Shown here: piece after piece, positions 1-6,265 of the stretch | Numbering within the stretch: position 1 is the first letter of the stretch | How the letters are laid out: every line of letters starts with the position of its first letter | Assembly: GCA_002408385.1 (NCBI GenBank) | Contig: DHSB01000149.1 | Coordinates: 1-6,449 of the forward strand | Reading direction: 5' to 3' | From: Myxococcales bacterium UBA5297 | Lineage (GTDB): Bacteria > Myxococcota > Myxococcia > Myxococcales > UBA5297 | Length of the DNA: 6,449 nt | Notes under the pieces: generated by a model | The model's input: the letters and a program-made list of their open reading frames with translations, nothing else | Told to the model about the DNA's origin: nothing | The model's database searches: none | Made by a program: the position numbers and the translations under genes

Positions 1-470
1 CGCGGGAGGCGATCGGGGCGCTCCCCCTCGCGCCCTGCCTCGACCCGAACCCCGCCGCCGGGAGCGCCCCGCCGGCGCTCGCGCCGGCCGCGGGCGGCCT
101 GGGCACCCGACGGACGGTGGGGCTCGCGGCAACCGGCGCCGGCGCCGCCTCCCTCGCCGGCGCGATCGCGCTGGGAGTCTCGGCGCGCGACAAGGCGCGC
201 GAGGCGAGCAGGATCCCGGCGGTGGAGCCGGAGCGCTACGACGCGGCCAGCCTCTCCGCCAACCGGCTGGCCCTGGGCGCCAACCTGCTCTACGGCGTCG
301 CCGCGCTGGGGGCGGGGATCGGAGCCTGGCTGCTGATCACCGGCGAGCCCGGCTCTTCCGGGCCGGCGGCCGAGCCTGGCGGCTCGAAGCGCGAGGAGGC
401 CGACGAATTCGGCCTGCTCCTCGCGCCGCTCGAGGGCGGCGCGCTCTTCTCGGTAGGCGGCAGCTTCTGA
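1..470 (+). CDS. C-terminal part of a two-helix membrane protein, TPR/PEGA-associated type (partial at left edge)
   Basis: The reading frame is open from base 3 to the TGA at 468-470, giving 155 in-window residues. The start lies outside the window; the GTG at 117 is only an internal codon, because coding-type sequence continues upstream of it. Two hydrophobic Gly/Ala-rich segments are visible, at about in-window residues 39-60 and 91-112. They are separated by a charged, Ala-rich loop (ARDKAREASRIPAVEPERYD). A 40-residue hydrophilic tail follows and ends in a Gly-rich, Phe-terminated motif (GGALFSVGGSF). From general knowledge, such a paired-helix tail is common at the C-terminus of large myxobacterial TPR or PEGA-domain proteins, where it anchors the protein in the envelope. 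No N-terminal domain is visible here, so the parent family and function are inferred only. It lies 29 bases upstream of the Cys-rich lipoprotein on the same strand, so the two are probably cotranscribed. Confidence 0.7.
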   Translation, partial: REAIGALPLAPCLDPNPAAGSAPPALAPAAGGLGTRRTVGLAATGAGAASLAGAIALGVSARDKAREASRIPAVEPERYDAASLSANRLALGANLLYGVAALGAGIGAWLLITGEPGSSGPAAEPGGSKREEADEFGLLLAPLEGGALFSVGGSF

Positions 471-483
471 CGGCTTCCTTGTC

Positions 484-491
484 GGAGAGGG
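484..491 (+). promoter_or_regulatory. Ribosome-binding site of the Cys-rich lipoprotein gene
   Basis: GGAGAGGG lies 8 bases before the ATG at 500. It decides the start: the in-frame TTG at 479 lies upstream of this site and would add seven charged residues before the signal peptide, whereas the ATG at 500 opens directly with Met-Lys-Arg and the hydrophobic stretch. Confidence 0.75.
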
Positions 492-499
492 CAAGAACG

Positions 500-3400
500 A
501 TGAAAAGGGCAATCCCGTGTTTCGCGCTGGCGCTGGCCTTCTCTGCCTGCGTCGTGGATACCGCACCCGAGCTCCGCCCCTGTGACGCCGAGGGGCGCTG
601 CCCGGAGGGCTTCTTCTGCGCCAGCGGCTACTGCGTCGACGGCAAGGCGCCCGACTGCCTGAAGGACGCTGATTGCGACGACGGCGACCCCTGCACCCTC
701 GACCGCTGCGACTCCGGGGCCTGCAGCACCCCCGAGAGCGCGGAGCTGGCGCCGAGCTGCGAGGTGCTCTCCGAGGGCGACGGCGCCTGCGTGCGCAGCG
801 GCGCGCAGGTCCGCTGCCTGATCGTCGACGGCCGCTCCTGCGCCCGGCCCGAGCAGTGCCGAAGCGGCCGCTGCGACTGCGCCGACGAGGCCTGCTCGAC
901 CCTGGCCTGCACCCGCGCCGACTGCAGCTGCCAGTACGCCGACGCGACCTCCTGCGTCGCCGCTCTCTCCGAGGGCAGGGAGCACCCGGGCAAGTGCGAC
1001 GGGGCGAACGCCTGCCACGGCGGCGCCTGCAAGGTCGATCTCGGCCAGAGCTGCGCGGACCACGCCGAGTGCGGCGCGGGCCACTGCGAGTGCGCCGACG
1101 CCACCTGCAGCGCGCGGATCTGCGCCGCGACCGATTGCCTCTGCGGCTTCGGCCCGGAGAGCAACCCCTGCGGGTCGGGGGTGCTCAGCGACGGGACCGA
1201 GGACCCGCTGGACTGTACGGGAGACTCGGCCTGCTGGGGCGGGCGCTGCCTGCTCAAGGACCTGCAGCCCTGCAGGTCCGACGACCAATGCGGCAGCGGC
1301 GACTGCGAGTGCTCGAGCGCCACCTGCGCCGCGCGGGTCTGTGCGCCGCAGTGCTGCCTCTGCTCCTACGTGGCCGCGAACGGCTCCTGCGGGGCCGCGC
1401 TCGAGGACGGGATCGAGGACCCGGGCGACTGCGAAGGCTTGGAGAGCTGCTACGGCGGCATCTGCAAGAAGAAGCTCGGCCGGCCCTGTTCCGCCGACGC
1501 CGAGTGCGGCAGCGCGGCCTGCGAGTGCGCCGACGGGGGCTGCCTGAGGATGGTCTGCGCGCCGGCGCACTGCCCCTGCCGATACAGTGACGCAGAGGGC
1601 TGCCTCGACGATCTCTACGACGGCACCGAGCAGCCCTGGCGCTGCTCGACGACGCAGGGCTGCTACGGCGGCCAATGCCTGCTGCACCTGGGAGAGAGCT
1701 GCGCGCGCGACGGCGAGTGCAGCAGCGGCAGCTGCGCCTGCAGCAACGACGGCTGCACCGCGCGAGCCTGCGCCGCCCAGAGCTGTGCCTGCCACGCGCT
1801 GGCGCCCGACGGCTCCTGCGGGCGGCCGCTCACCGCCGGCGTCGCCGATCCCGAGCACTGCGACGGGGCGAACGCCTGCTGGCTCGGCCAGTGCCTCAAG
1901 CGCGACGGCGAGCCCTGCGCCGGCAACGCCGAATGCGGCAGCGGCCGCTGCGCCTGCACCGACACCGACCCGACCTGCGGGTCGGGCCGGGTCTGCGCCG
2001 CCGAGAGCTGCGTCTGCAGCTACGGGCCGGGGGGGAGCTGCCAGACACCTCTGCCGGACGGCACGATCGATCCCGAGGAGTGCGAGGGCGAGCGCGCCTG
2101 CTATGGCGGCCTCTGCCTGCTCAGCCTGGGCGAGGGCTGCTCGACCGACGGGGAATGCGGCAGCCTCCACTGCGAGTGCGCCGACGCCCGGTGCTCGACC
2201 CGCGCCTGCACGGCGACCTCCTGCACCTGCAAGTACGGCGTCGCCGGCGCCTGCGCGGCGAGCCTCGAGGACGGGCTGTTCGATCCGGGCGACTGCGAGG
2301 GGCTGAGCGCCTGCTTTGGCGGCGAGTGCGCGCCGGCCCCCGGGGCCGAATGCAGCGACGACAGCGGCTGCGGCACCGGCCACTGCGAGTGCGCCGACGC
2401 CCGGTGCTCGACCCGCATCTGCGCCGAGGAGGACTGCGCCTGCAGGTACGGGCCCGCGAATGCGCCCTGCTCGGCCGGCAATTTGGACGACGGCACCGAC
2501 GATTTGCCGGACTGCGCCGGGGCGAGCGCCTGCTACGCGGGGGTCTGCAAGCTGGAGCTCGACGAGCCGTGCGACGCCGACGAGAGCTGCGGCAGCGGCA
2601 CCTGCGCCTGCGCTGAAACCGACTGCTCGAGCCGGCTCTGCGCGGGCCGCAGCTGTTCCTGCAGGGTCTACGAGGGCGCCGGGAGGTGCGGCGACCTCCT
2701 CGACCCCGGGGTGCTCGACCCGGGCTACTGCGAAGCCGGCGAGGCCTGCTACGCCGGGGGGTGCATGACCGCCCTCGGCACCGCCTGCGCCTCGAACTCC
2801 GAATGCGGCTCGGGCCACTGCGAGTGCGCCGATGCACGCTGCTCTGCGAGGGTCTGCGCCCCCGTGAGCTGTCTTTGCGGGTTCAGCCGCGAAGGGGCTT
2901 GCGTCTCGCTGCTCAACAACGGAGTCAAGGACCCGGAGGACTGTTGGGGGAACAAGTCGTGCTGGGGCGGGAGCTGCAAGACCGACAACGGGAAGTGGTG
3001 CGCCGCGCATGCGGAGTGTCAGGACGGGCATTGCGAATGCGCCAACGCTGACTGCTCCTACCGCGTCTGCGCTCCTTCGGCTTGCCTCTGCGGGTACGGC
3101 AACGACGGGGCCTGTGATCACGACCTGCCGCCGGGCGCGCTCGATCCCGAGGATTGCTCGGACAGGCTCGCCTGCCGTGCCCGGAACGACTGCCGGTTGG
3201 TCAACGGCCAGCCCTGCGGCAGTGACGGCGACTGCGGCTCGGGTCACTGCGAATACACCGACTCGAGCGAACAGAGGCGCATCTGCGCGGAGGGGGAGTG
3301 CGTTTGTCAGCAGATCACGGAGTCGGGAGCCTGCGGCTCAGCGTACAAGGCTGGCGAGCGCGACCGCCTCCACTGCTCGCTCTCGTGCTGCGAAGGAGGC

Positions 3401-3511
3401 GGGTGCGGCAAGATCGCGAGCCAGTTCTGCGGCAGCGACGCGGAGTGCTGCTCCGGCAGCTGCGAGCTCATCTACGTCGACAGCATCCCCGCCTACCGCC
3501 TCTGTTATTGA
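500..3511 (+). CDS. Giant cysteine-rich tandem-repeat lipoprotein
   Basis: This encodes 1003 residues of unknown function, predicted to be exported and lipid-anchored. The N-terminus is a lipoprotein-type signal: MKR, a hydrophobic core, then AFSAC with candidate lipidated Cys17. The Phe at -3 makes the lipobox slightly atypical. Residues 28-106 form a Cys-rich segment (C-x5-C-x5-C-x4-C, then a CDDGDPCTLDRC motif) of a type frequent in myxobacterial surface lipoproteins. Residues 110-972 are 12 consecutive units of 71-74 residues and 973-1003 a partial thirteenth. The unit consensus is C-x5-C-x4-C-x-C-x4-C-x4-C-x4-C-x-C-x(7-8)-C-x(13-14)-C-x5-C-x4-C, with recurring pieces such as ECGSGHCECADARCS, DGxxDPxDC and ACYGGxC. 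The first part resembles the Dickkopf-N/myxobacterial Cys-repeat style (C-x5-C-GSG-x-C). I count about 163 Cys (16%), which implies extensive disulfide bonding outside the cytoplasm. No enzyme motif is seen. A rigid rod-like surface or adhesive protein is a guess from architecture. It follows the two-helix membrane protein gene by 29 bases. Confidence 0.88.
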   Translation: MKRAIPCFALALAFSACVVDTAPELRPCDAEGRCPEGFFCASGYCVDGKAPDCLKDADCDDGDPCTLDRCDSGACSTPESAELAPSCEVLSEGDGACVRSGAQVRCLIVDGRSCARPEQCRSGRCDCADEACSTLACTRADCSCQYADATSCVAALSEGREHPGKCDGANACHGGACKVDLGQSCADHAECGAGHCECADATCSARICAATDCLCGFGPESNPCGSGVLSDGTEDPLDCTGDSACWGGRCLLKDLQPCRSDDQCGSGDCECSSATCAARVCAPQCCLCSYVAANGSCGAALEDGIEDPGDCEGLESCYGGICKKKLGRPCSADAECGSAACECADGGCLRMVCAPAHCPCRYSDAEGCLDDLYDGTEQPWRCSTTQGCYGGQCLLHLGESCARDGECSSGSCACSNDGCTARACAAQSCACHALAPDGSCGRPLTAGVADPEHCDGANACWLGQCLKRDGEPCAGNAECGSGRCACTDTDPTCGSGRVCAAESCVCSYGPGGSCQTPLPDGTIDPEECEGERACYGGLCLLSLGEGCSTDGECGSLHCECADARCSTRACTATSCTCKYGVAGACAASLEDGLFDPGDCEGLSACFGGECAPAPGAECSDDSGCGTGHCECADARCSTRICAEEDCACRYGPANAPCSAGNLDDGTDDLPDCAGASACYAGVCKLELDEPCDADESCGSGTCACAETDCSSRLCAGRSCSCRVYEGAGRCGDLLDPGVLDPGYCEAGEACYAGGCMTALGTACASNSECGSGHCECADARCSARVCAPVSCLCGFSREGACVSLLNNGVKDPEDCWGNKSCWGGSCKTDNGKWCAAHAECQDGHCECANADCSYRVCAPSACLCGYGNDGACDHDLPPGALDPEDCSDRLACRARNDCRLVNGQPCGSDGDCGSGHCEYTDSSEQRRICAEGECVCQQITESGACGSAYKAGERDRLHCSLSCCEGGGCGKIASQFCGSDAECCSGSCELIYVDSIPAYRLCY
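2168..2203 (+). repeat. 36-base exact direct repeat, copy A (unit 7)
   Basis: This stretch is identical over 36 bases to 2381-2416 in the next unit and encodes HCECADARCSTR in both. Identity at synonymous positions as well as at protein level suggests recent duplication or gene conversion between neighbouring units. Confidence 0.9.
2381..2416 (+). repeat. 36-base exact direct repeat, copy B (unit 8)
   Basis: This is the second copy of the 36-base stretch at 2168-2203, offset by 213 bases, which is one repeat unit. Identity breaks immediately on both sides: the preceding codons encode GTG here and GSL in copy A, and the following codon is ATC here and GCC there. Confidence 0.9.
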
Positions 3512-3792
3512 TGGCCGGTGGTGCTGCGGGGCGGCGGAAGAGGTGAAGAAGAGTCGCGGGCAGGGGCCGCGCGAAGCGTGACCTTGGATGCGGAGCAGCC
3601 CAAGTGCCCTCCCCACCGCGGGCGTAGCTTCGCTGCCCCCGGTCACGCGGGAGCCCCTTGACCCCGGTCGCGCAAGAGGCCGGGGCCTGCGCCGGAGGAG
3701 ACCGGAATCTCTGGCACCGGCCCCGACCCTCTCGGAAAGCTGCGGGGCGGGCGGCACCTGCGGCCGCCTGCCCCCCTGCATACCGTTCGAGC
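3512..3792. other. Intergenic region with structured leader, no gene seen
   Basis: There is no convincing gene and no hairpin followed by a T-run, so no intrinsic terminator is called for the lipoprotein gene. The right half is rich in complementary segments: 3664-3669 with 3700-3705 (CCGGTC/GACCGG), 3681-3687 with 3719-3725 (CGGGGCC/GGCCCCG), and the strong hairpin at 3744-3774. An imperfect 17-base direct repeat (14 of 17 matching) lies at 3637-3653 and 3662-3678. I recognise no known riboswitch class and no clear -35/-10 promoter. Confidence 0.45.
3744..3774 (+). promoter_or_regulatory. Strong GC hairpin just upstream of the ZIP-like gene
   Basis: Bases 3744-3755 pair with 3763-3774 to form a 12-bp stem with one G-U (or G-T) pair and a 7-base loop. 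It ends 18 bases before the ATG at 3793. It is followed by a short C-run, not a T-run, so it is not a standard intrinsic terminator. Its position would allow an effect on translation start of a gene that has no obvious Shine-Dalgarno sequence, but GC content alone makes chance hairpins common here. Confidence 0.5.
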
Positions 3793-4506
3793 ATGTCGGC
3801 TCGCGCGGCCTCCTTTCTGGCGGTCCTCGCCCTCGCGGCGGTCCACCTGCTCGCGGGCCGGGCAGTCCCGGAGCGGCGGATCGGCCCGCGCGCGCTCTCG
3901 GCATTCGCCGGAGTCTCGGTCGCCTATGTCTTCCTCCACCTTTTGCCAGACCTCGCCAGGGTCCAGGAGCGGTTCATCGAGGAGAAGGTCCGGGTCCTCC
4001 CGTGGCTCGAGGAGCAGATGTACCTGGCTGCCCTGACCGGGCTGGTCGCGACCTGGGCGCTCACAAGCCTCGCCTGGACGCGCAAGTCGCCCGCGCTCGG
4101 GTTCACGGTCGGGGCCGGCTCGTTCGCCACCTACAACGCCGTCATCGGGCTCTACGCGGCGCGCGTCGCCCACCCGGTCGGCCTCGCCCTCGTCACCTTC
4201 GCCTTCGCCACCCACTTCCTCGTCAACGACCGGGCGCTCGAGCGCGACTTCGGCGATCTCTACCGGCGCTTCGGGCGAAGGCTGCTCGCCGCCTCGGTCT
4301 TCGCCGGCTGGGTGCTGGGCGCCACGGTGCCGATCTCAGAGCTGGCCCTGATGTGGCTCTTCGCCGCGCTCGCTGGCGGGATCCTGCTCAACGCCCTCAA
4401 GGAGGAGCTGCCTCGGGTGGGCGAGGGGAGGGTGGGCCCCTTCGTCGCCGGCGCCGCCGGCTTCGCCGCGCTCCTGCTCGTCTCGCTCTACGCCTACCGC
4501 CGCTGA
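3793..4506 (+). CDS. Eight-helix membrane protein, ZIP-transporter-like but with a degenerate metal site
   Basis: The protein has 237 residues and no certain family name. Eight hydrophobic segments lie at about 5-22, 35-51, 76-96, 103-122, 127-145, 163-178, 183-200 and 214-233. The layout recalls ZIP-family metal permeases: helix 2 ends in HLLPD (49-53), like the HLLPE of ZIP helix 2, and helix 7 ends in AGGILLNALKEELP (194-207), like the ZIP helix 7 AG-x-FLY-x-AL-x-x-LLPE. Where ZIP helix 4 has H-N-x-x-D/E-G, this protein has YNAVIG (114-119). Where helix 5 has HEIPHE, it has HFLVND (141-146). Only one His of the expected metal ligands remains, so metal transport is doubtful and the ZIP relation is my inference by eye. 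ATG 3793 was chosen because it opens directly on the first helix; the in-frame TTG at 3658 would add 45 low-complexity residues of non-signal character. No clear ribosome-binding site precedes 3793, so the start is moderately certain. A DUF2254 gene follows after 10 bases. Confidence 0.8.
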   Translation: MSARAASFLAVLALAAVHLLAGRAVPERRIGPRALSAFAGVSVAYVFLHLLPDLARVQERFIEEKVRVLPWLEEQMYLAALTGLVATWALTSLAWTRKSPALGFTVGAGSFATYNAVIGLYAARVAHPVGLALVTFAFATHFLVNDRALERDFGDLYRRFGRRLLAASVFAGWVLGATVPISELALMWLFAALAGGILLNALKEELPRVGEGRVGPFVAGAAGFAALLLVSLYAYRR

Positions 4507-4509
4507 AGG
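4505..4509 (+). promoter_or_regulatory. Ribosome-binding site overlapping the upstream stop codon
   Basis: GAAGG lies 7 bases before the ATG at 4517 and shares two bases with the TGA stop (4504-4506) of the ZIP-like gene. This arrangement is typical of translational coupling between the two membrane protein genes. Confidence 0.65.
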
Positions 4510-4516
4510 TCGCCCC

Positions 4517-5839
4517 ATGGTGGATCGCAACGCCAGAGCGCTCCCCGGACCTTTGAAACGGTCGCTGCGCCATGAGGAGTGGGCGGAACGGAAGCCCTGG
4601 CTGGTGCCGCTGCTCTACGTGGCGCTGGCGGCGGCGCTCGGGCTGCGCGGTCCGGAGCTGGGCAGCCGCCTCCTCGGCCCCCTCGTCTCGCCGATCGGTT
4701 CCGGGGGCGCCATTGCGCTCCTCTCGGCGATCGCTTCGGGGATGATGGCCTTCACCGGCATCGTCTTCTCCCTCGTCTTCGTGGCCTTGCAGTTCGGCAG
4801 CAGCAGCTACAGCCCGCGGCTTCTGCGGGTGCTGCCGGCGAGGCGTCTCCTCTGGCACGCGATGGGAGTCTTTGCCGGGACCTTCCTCTACGCGCTCCTC
4901 GCCATCCGCGCCGCCGACCTCGCCGGGCGCGAGGGGATCAACGCCGTCGCGGTCTGGGTGGGGCTGACCTGGCTGGTCGCCAGCATCGTGTTGCTCGCCT
5001 TCCTCGTTCCGGCGGTGCAGGGCCTGTCGATCGCCCGGGTCCTGCCGCTGCTCGGCCGCCGGGGCGCCGAGGCGGTGGGGCGGGTCTACCCCCGTCCCTT
5101 CGACCCGCGCAGGCCGCCGAGGCTCGTCCTCGAGCCGGGGCGAGCCCGGCGCCTCGTGCGCAACGAAGGCCGCCCCGGCTACCTGGCCGCGATCGATGAG
5201 GTCGGGCTCGTCGAAGCCGCACGCGAGGCGGGCGGGGCGCTCCTGATCCAGCACGCGATCGGCGACTACCTCGCCCACGGCGAGCCGCTCGCGCTCGCGG
5301 TGGGGGGCCGCCCGGAGATCGCCGCCTCGCGGGCCGGGCGCTGCCTCCTCGTCGCCTCCGACCGTCTCATTGAGACCGATCCCGCCTACGCCCTGCGGCT
5401 CCTGGTGGATGCCGCCATCCGGGCTCTCTCGCCGGCGATCAACGACCCGACGACCGCGGTGATGGTGCTCGACCAGATCGAGCCGCTGCTGCGCAGCCTT
5501 GGTGCCGCCGACCTCGAGGTGGGGAGGGTCTGCGACGCCGAGGGGACGCTGAGGCTGGTCTACCCGACCTCGAGTTGGGAGGACCTGCTGCTGCTCGGCC
5601 TCGCCGAGATTCAGCAGTACGGACGGGACTCGATCGCCGTGGAGAGGCGGCTCGGCGCGCTCCTCGAGAGCCTCGGGCCGTGGCTGCCCGAGCCGCGCCG
5701 GGGGGCGCTGCGGCGCTTTGCCGCGCGCCGGAGGGAGCGGATTCGCGAGGCGTTCGGGGGGAGCGGCTCGGCCGCGGAGGCCGAGCAAGCGGATCGGCAG
5801 GGGCTCGGCCACGGCGAGAGGAGGGCGGATTCGCCGTAG
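4517..5839 (+). CDS. DUF2254 family membrane protein
   Basis: The 440 residues match the usual length of DUF2254 (predicted membrane protein, function unknown). The N-terminal half is membrane-embedded: hydrophobic segments lie at about 28-44, 62-92, 111-131 and 141-168. The second contains the family hallmark SGMMAFTGIVFSLVFVALQF followed by SSSYSPRLL (74-103). The C-terminal half (about 200-410) is soluble and probably cytoplasmic. It contains a Gly-Asp-Tyr-Leu-x-His-Gly-Glu-Pro-Leu element (249-258) and the second family hallmark, ALRLLVDAAIRALSPAINDP (292-311), before TTAVMVLDQI. The last 25 residues are polar and low-complexity and look dispensable. The biochemical role of the family is not established to my knowledge. 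The start is supported by GAAGG 7 bases upstream. The gene directly follows the ZIP-like membrane protein gene, suggesting a shared envelope or ion-related role, though that is inference. No terminator is evident after the stop. Confidence 0.92.
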   Translation: MVDRNARALPGPLKRSLRHEEWAERKPWLVPLLYVALAAALGLRGPELGSRLLGPLVSPIGSGGAIALLSAIASGMMAFTGIVFSLVFVALQFGSSSYSPRLLRVLPARRLLWHAMGVFAGTFLYALLAIRAADLAGREGINAVAVWVGLTWLVASIVLLAFLVPAVQGLSIARVLPLLGRRGAEAVGRVYPRPFDPRRPPRLVLEPGRARRLVRNEGRPGYLAAIDEVGLVEAAREAGGALLIQHAIGDYLAHGEPLALAVGGRPEIAASRAGRCLLVASDRLIETDPAYALRLLVDAAIRALSPAINDPTTAVMVLDQIEPLLRSLGAADLEVGRVCDAEGTLRLVYPTSSWEDLLLLGLAEIQQYGRDSIAVERRLGALLESLGPWLPEPRRGALRRFAARRRERIREAFGGSGSAAEAEQADRQGLGHGERRADSP

Positions 5840-5913
5840 CCGGCGGCGCGAGAGGGGTAGGGGCGGGCTTGCCGCAGAGACACGCGGTGGTCACCCGTTG
5901 CCTGCTCGCCGGC

Positions 5914-5922
5914 AAAAGGAGG
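5914..5922 (+). promoter_or_regulatory. Near-perfect Shine-Dalgarno sequence of the small membrane gene
   Basis: AAAAGGAGG contains the full AAGGAGG consensus and lies 7 bases before the ATG at 5930. It is the strongest ribosome-binding site in the window and supports translation from 5930 even though only 69 codons follow. Confidence 0.85.
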
Positions 5923-5929
5923 CCTCGCA

Positions 5930-6139
5930 ATGAGCGCTTCGCAAGGTGGTCGTTGGAAGAGGCGACTCGCATCGGTGGAGGTGCTCGCTGTCTCCGGGCT
6001 CCTCTTCGCGGGGCTCTTTCTCGCCTTGCTGCTTCTGCTCCGGGCCGAGCCGCCGATCGACACGAGCGCCGAGGAGGTGAGGCGCTTCTTCACGAACCGC
6101 GAGCAGATCGGGAGGAGCCTCAGGGGCAAAGCCGTTTGA
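5930..6139 (+). CDS. Short single-helix membrane protein, probably the truncated N-terminus of a larger one
   Basis: The 69 residues comprise a basic N-terminus (GGRWKRR, 6-12), one hydrophobic helix at about 17-37 rich in Leu, then an amphipathic segment with DTSAEEVRRFFTNREQIGRS (44-63). The arrangement (helix, proline-rich turn, acidic/aromatic helix ending in N/D-R-x-x-I) resembles the start of multi-helix membrane proteins of about 200 residues, in which further helices follow at once. Here the protein ends after GRSLRGKAV, and no reading frame in the next 300 bases on this strand encodes hydrophobic helices. The last codons (AAA GCC GTT TGA) include A/T-ending choices unlike the preceding ones. 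Loss of the 3' part by insertion of the neighbouring element is therefore plausible. A genuine small single-pass protein cannot be excluded, given the excellent ribosome-binding site. It lies 90 bases downstream of the DUF2254 gene on the same strand. Confidence 0.65.
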   Translation: MSASQGGRWKRRLASVEVLAVSGLLFAGLFLALLLLLRAEPPIDTSAEEVRRFFTNREQIGRSLRGKAV

Positions 6140-6145
6140 ACTGTG

Positions 6146-6158
6146 GTTCCCGCGGAAC
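6146..6158. repeat. Perfect small inverted repeat next to the gene/element junction
   Basis: GTTCC, a 3-base loop (CGC) and GGAAC form a 5-bp perfect stem starting 7 bases after the stop of the truncated membrane gene. It could be a terminal palindrome of the element whose transposase tail lies to the right, or chance. Confidence 0.4.
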
Positions 6159-6265
6159 GCCCGGATAGCGGACCCCGCGACTGCTCTGCGGAGGCGCCCG
6201 CCGCTGTAGACCGGCGCTCCTCGAATCGGCCGCGAAGTCCCGCGGAGGCTACACCTGCCCCGGTC

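Larger units (their letters stand above)
827..3508 (+). repeat. Tandem array of 12 full plus 1 partial Cys-rich units (coding)
   Basis: Unit boundaries in protein residues are 110-180, 181-254, 255-325, 326-396, 397-468, 469-542, 543-613, 614-686, 687-758, 759-829, 830-901, 902-972 and the partial 973-1003. The units are about 213-222 bases each and have diverged widely at DNA level, so this is an old array held together at protein level with some recent local homogenisation. Unit 3 has an extra Cys adjacent to the seventh position. Unit 12 lacks the fourth and fifth cysteines and has a CC near its end. The terminal unit has an extra Cys next to its second position and also lacks positions four and five. 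Unit 6 carries a three-residue insertion between the fourth and sixth cysteines. Confidence 0.9.

Noticed and set aside
673..2616. Several Arg-, Leu- or Ala-rich + strand open frames inside the lipoprotein gene
   Set aside because: They are out-of-frame readings of the Cys-rich repeats. Their periodicity simply mirrors the real array, and no start signals support them.
290..3247. A 985-codon open frame on the minus strand opposite the lipoprotein gene
   Set aside because: Its codons are exact reverse complements of the sense codons, so stops would need TTA, CTA or TCA in the sense gene, which are rare at this GC content. The Ala/Val-rich product reflects the Cys TGC (antisense GCA) and other biased codons. 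It has no ribosome-binding site or recognisable domain.
827..3508. Regular spacing of similar DNA suggestive of a CRISPR or non-coding satellite array
   Set aside because: The period is about 215 bases, similarity is at protein level with one continuous reading frame, and there are no short identical repeats with unique spacers.
500..3511. Metallothionein-like metal-binding role for the Cys-rich protein
   Set aside because: The export signal and regularly spaced cysteines in long modules point to disulfide bonding outside the cytoplasm. The paired loss of Cys4 and Cys5 also fits disulfides better than a metal cluster.
3555..3571. Small hairpin (CGCGG, 7-base loop, CCGCG) as terminator after the lipoprotein gene
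   Set aside because: The stem is only 5 bp, no T-run follows, and such hairpins are frequent by chance in this base composition.
3658..3792. TTG 3658 as start of the ZIP-like protein
   Set aside because: The extra 45 residues are low-complexity and Pro/Arg/Ala-rich with neither signal nor helix, and they overlap the foldable leader.
4397..5812. A 471-codon minus-strand frame opposite the DUF2254 gene
   Set aside because: It has the same codon-aligned antisense relationship, lies opposite a confidently assigned family, and its product is low-complexity and charged with no domain.
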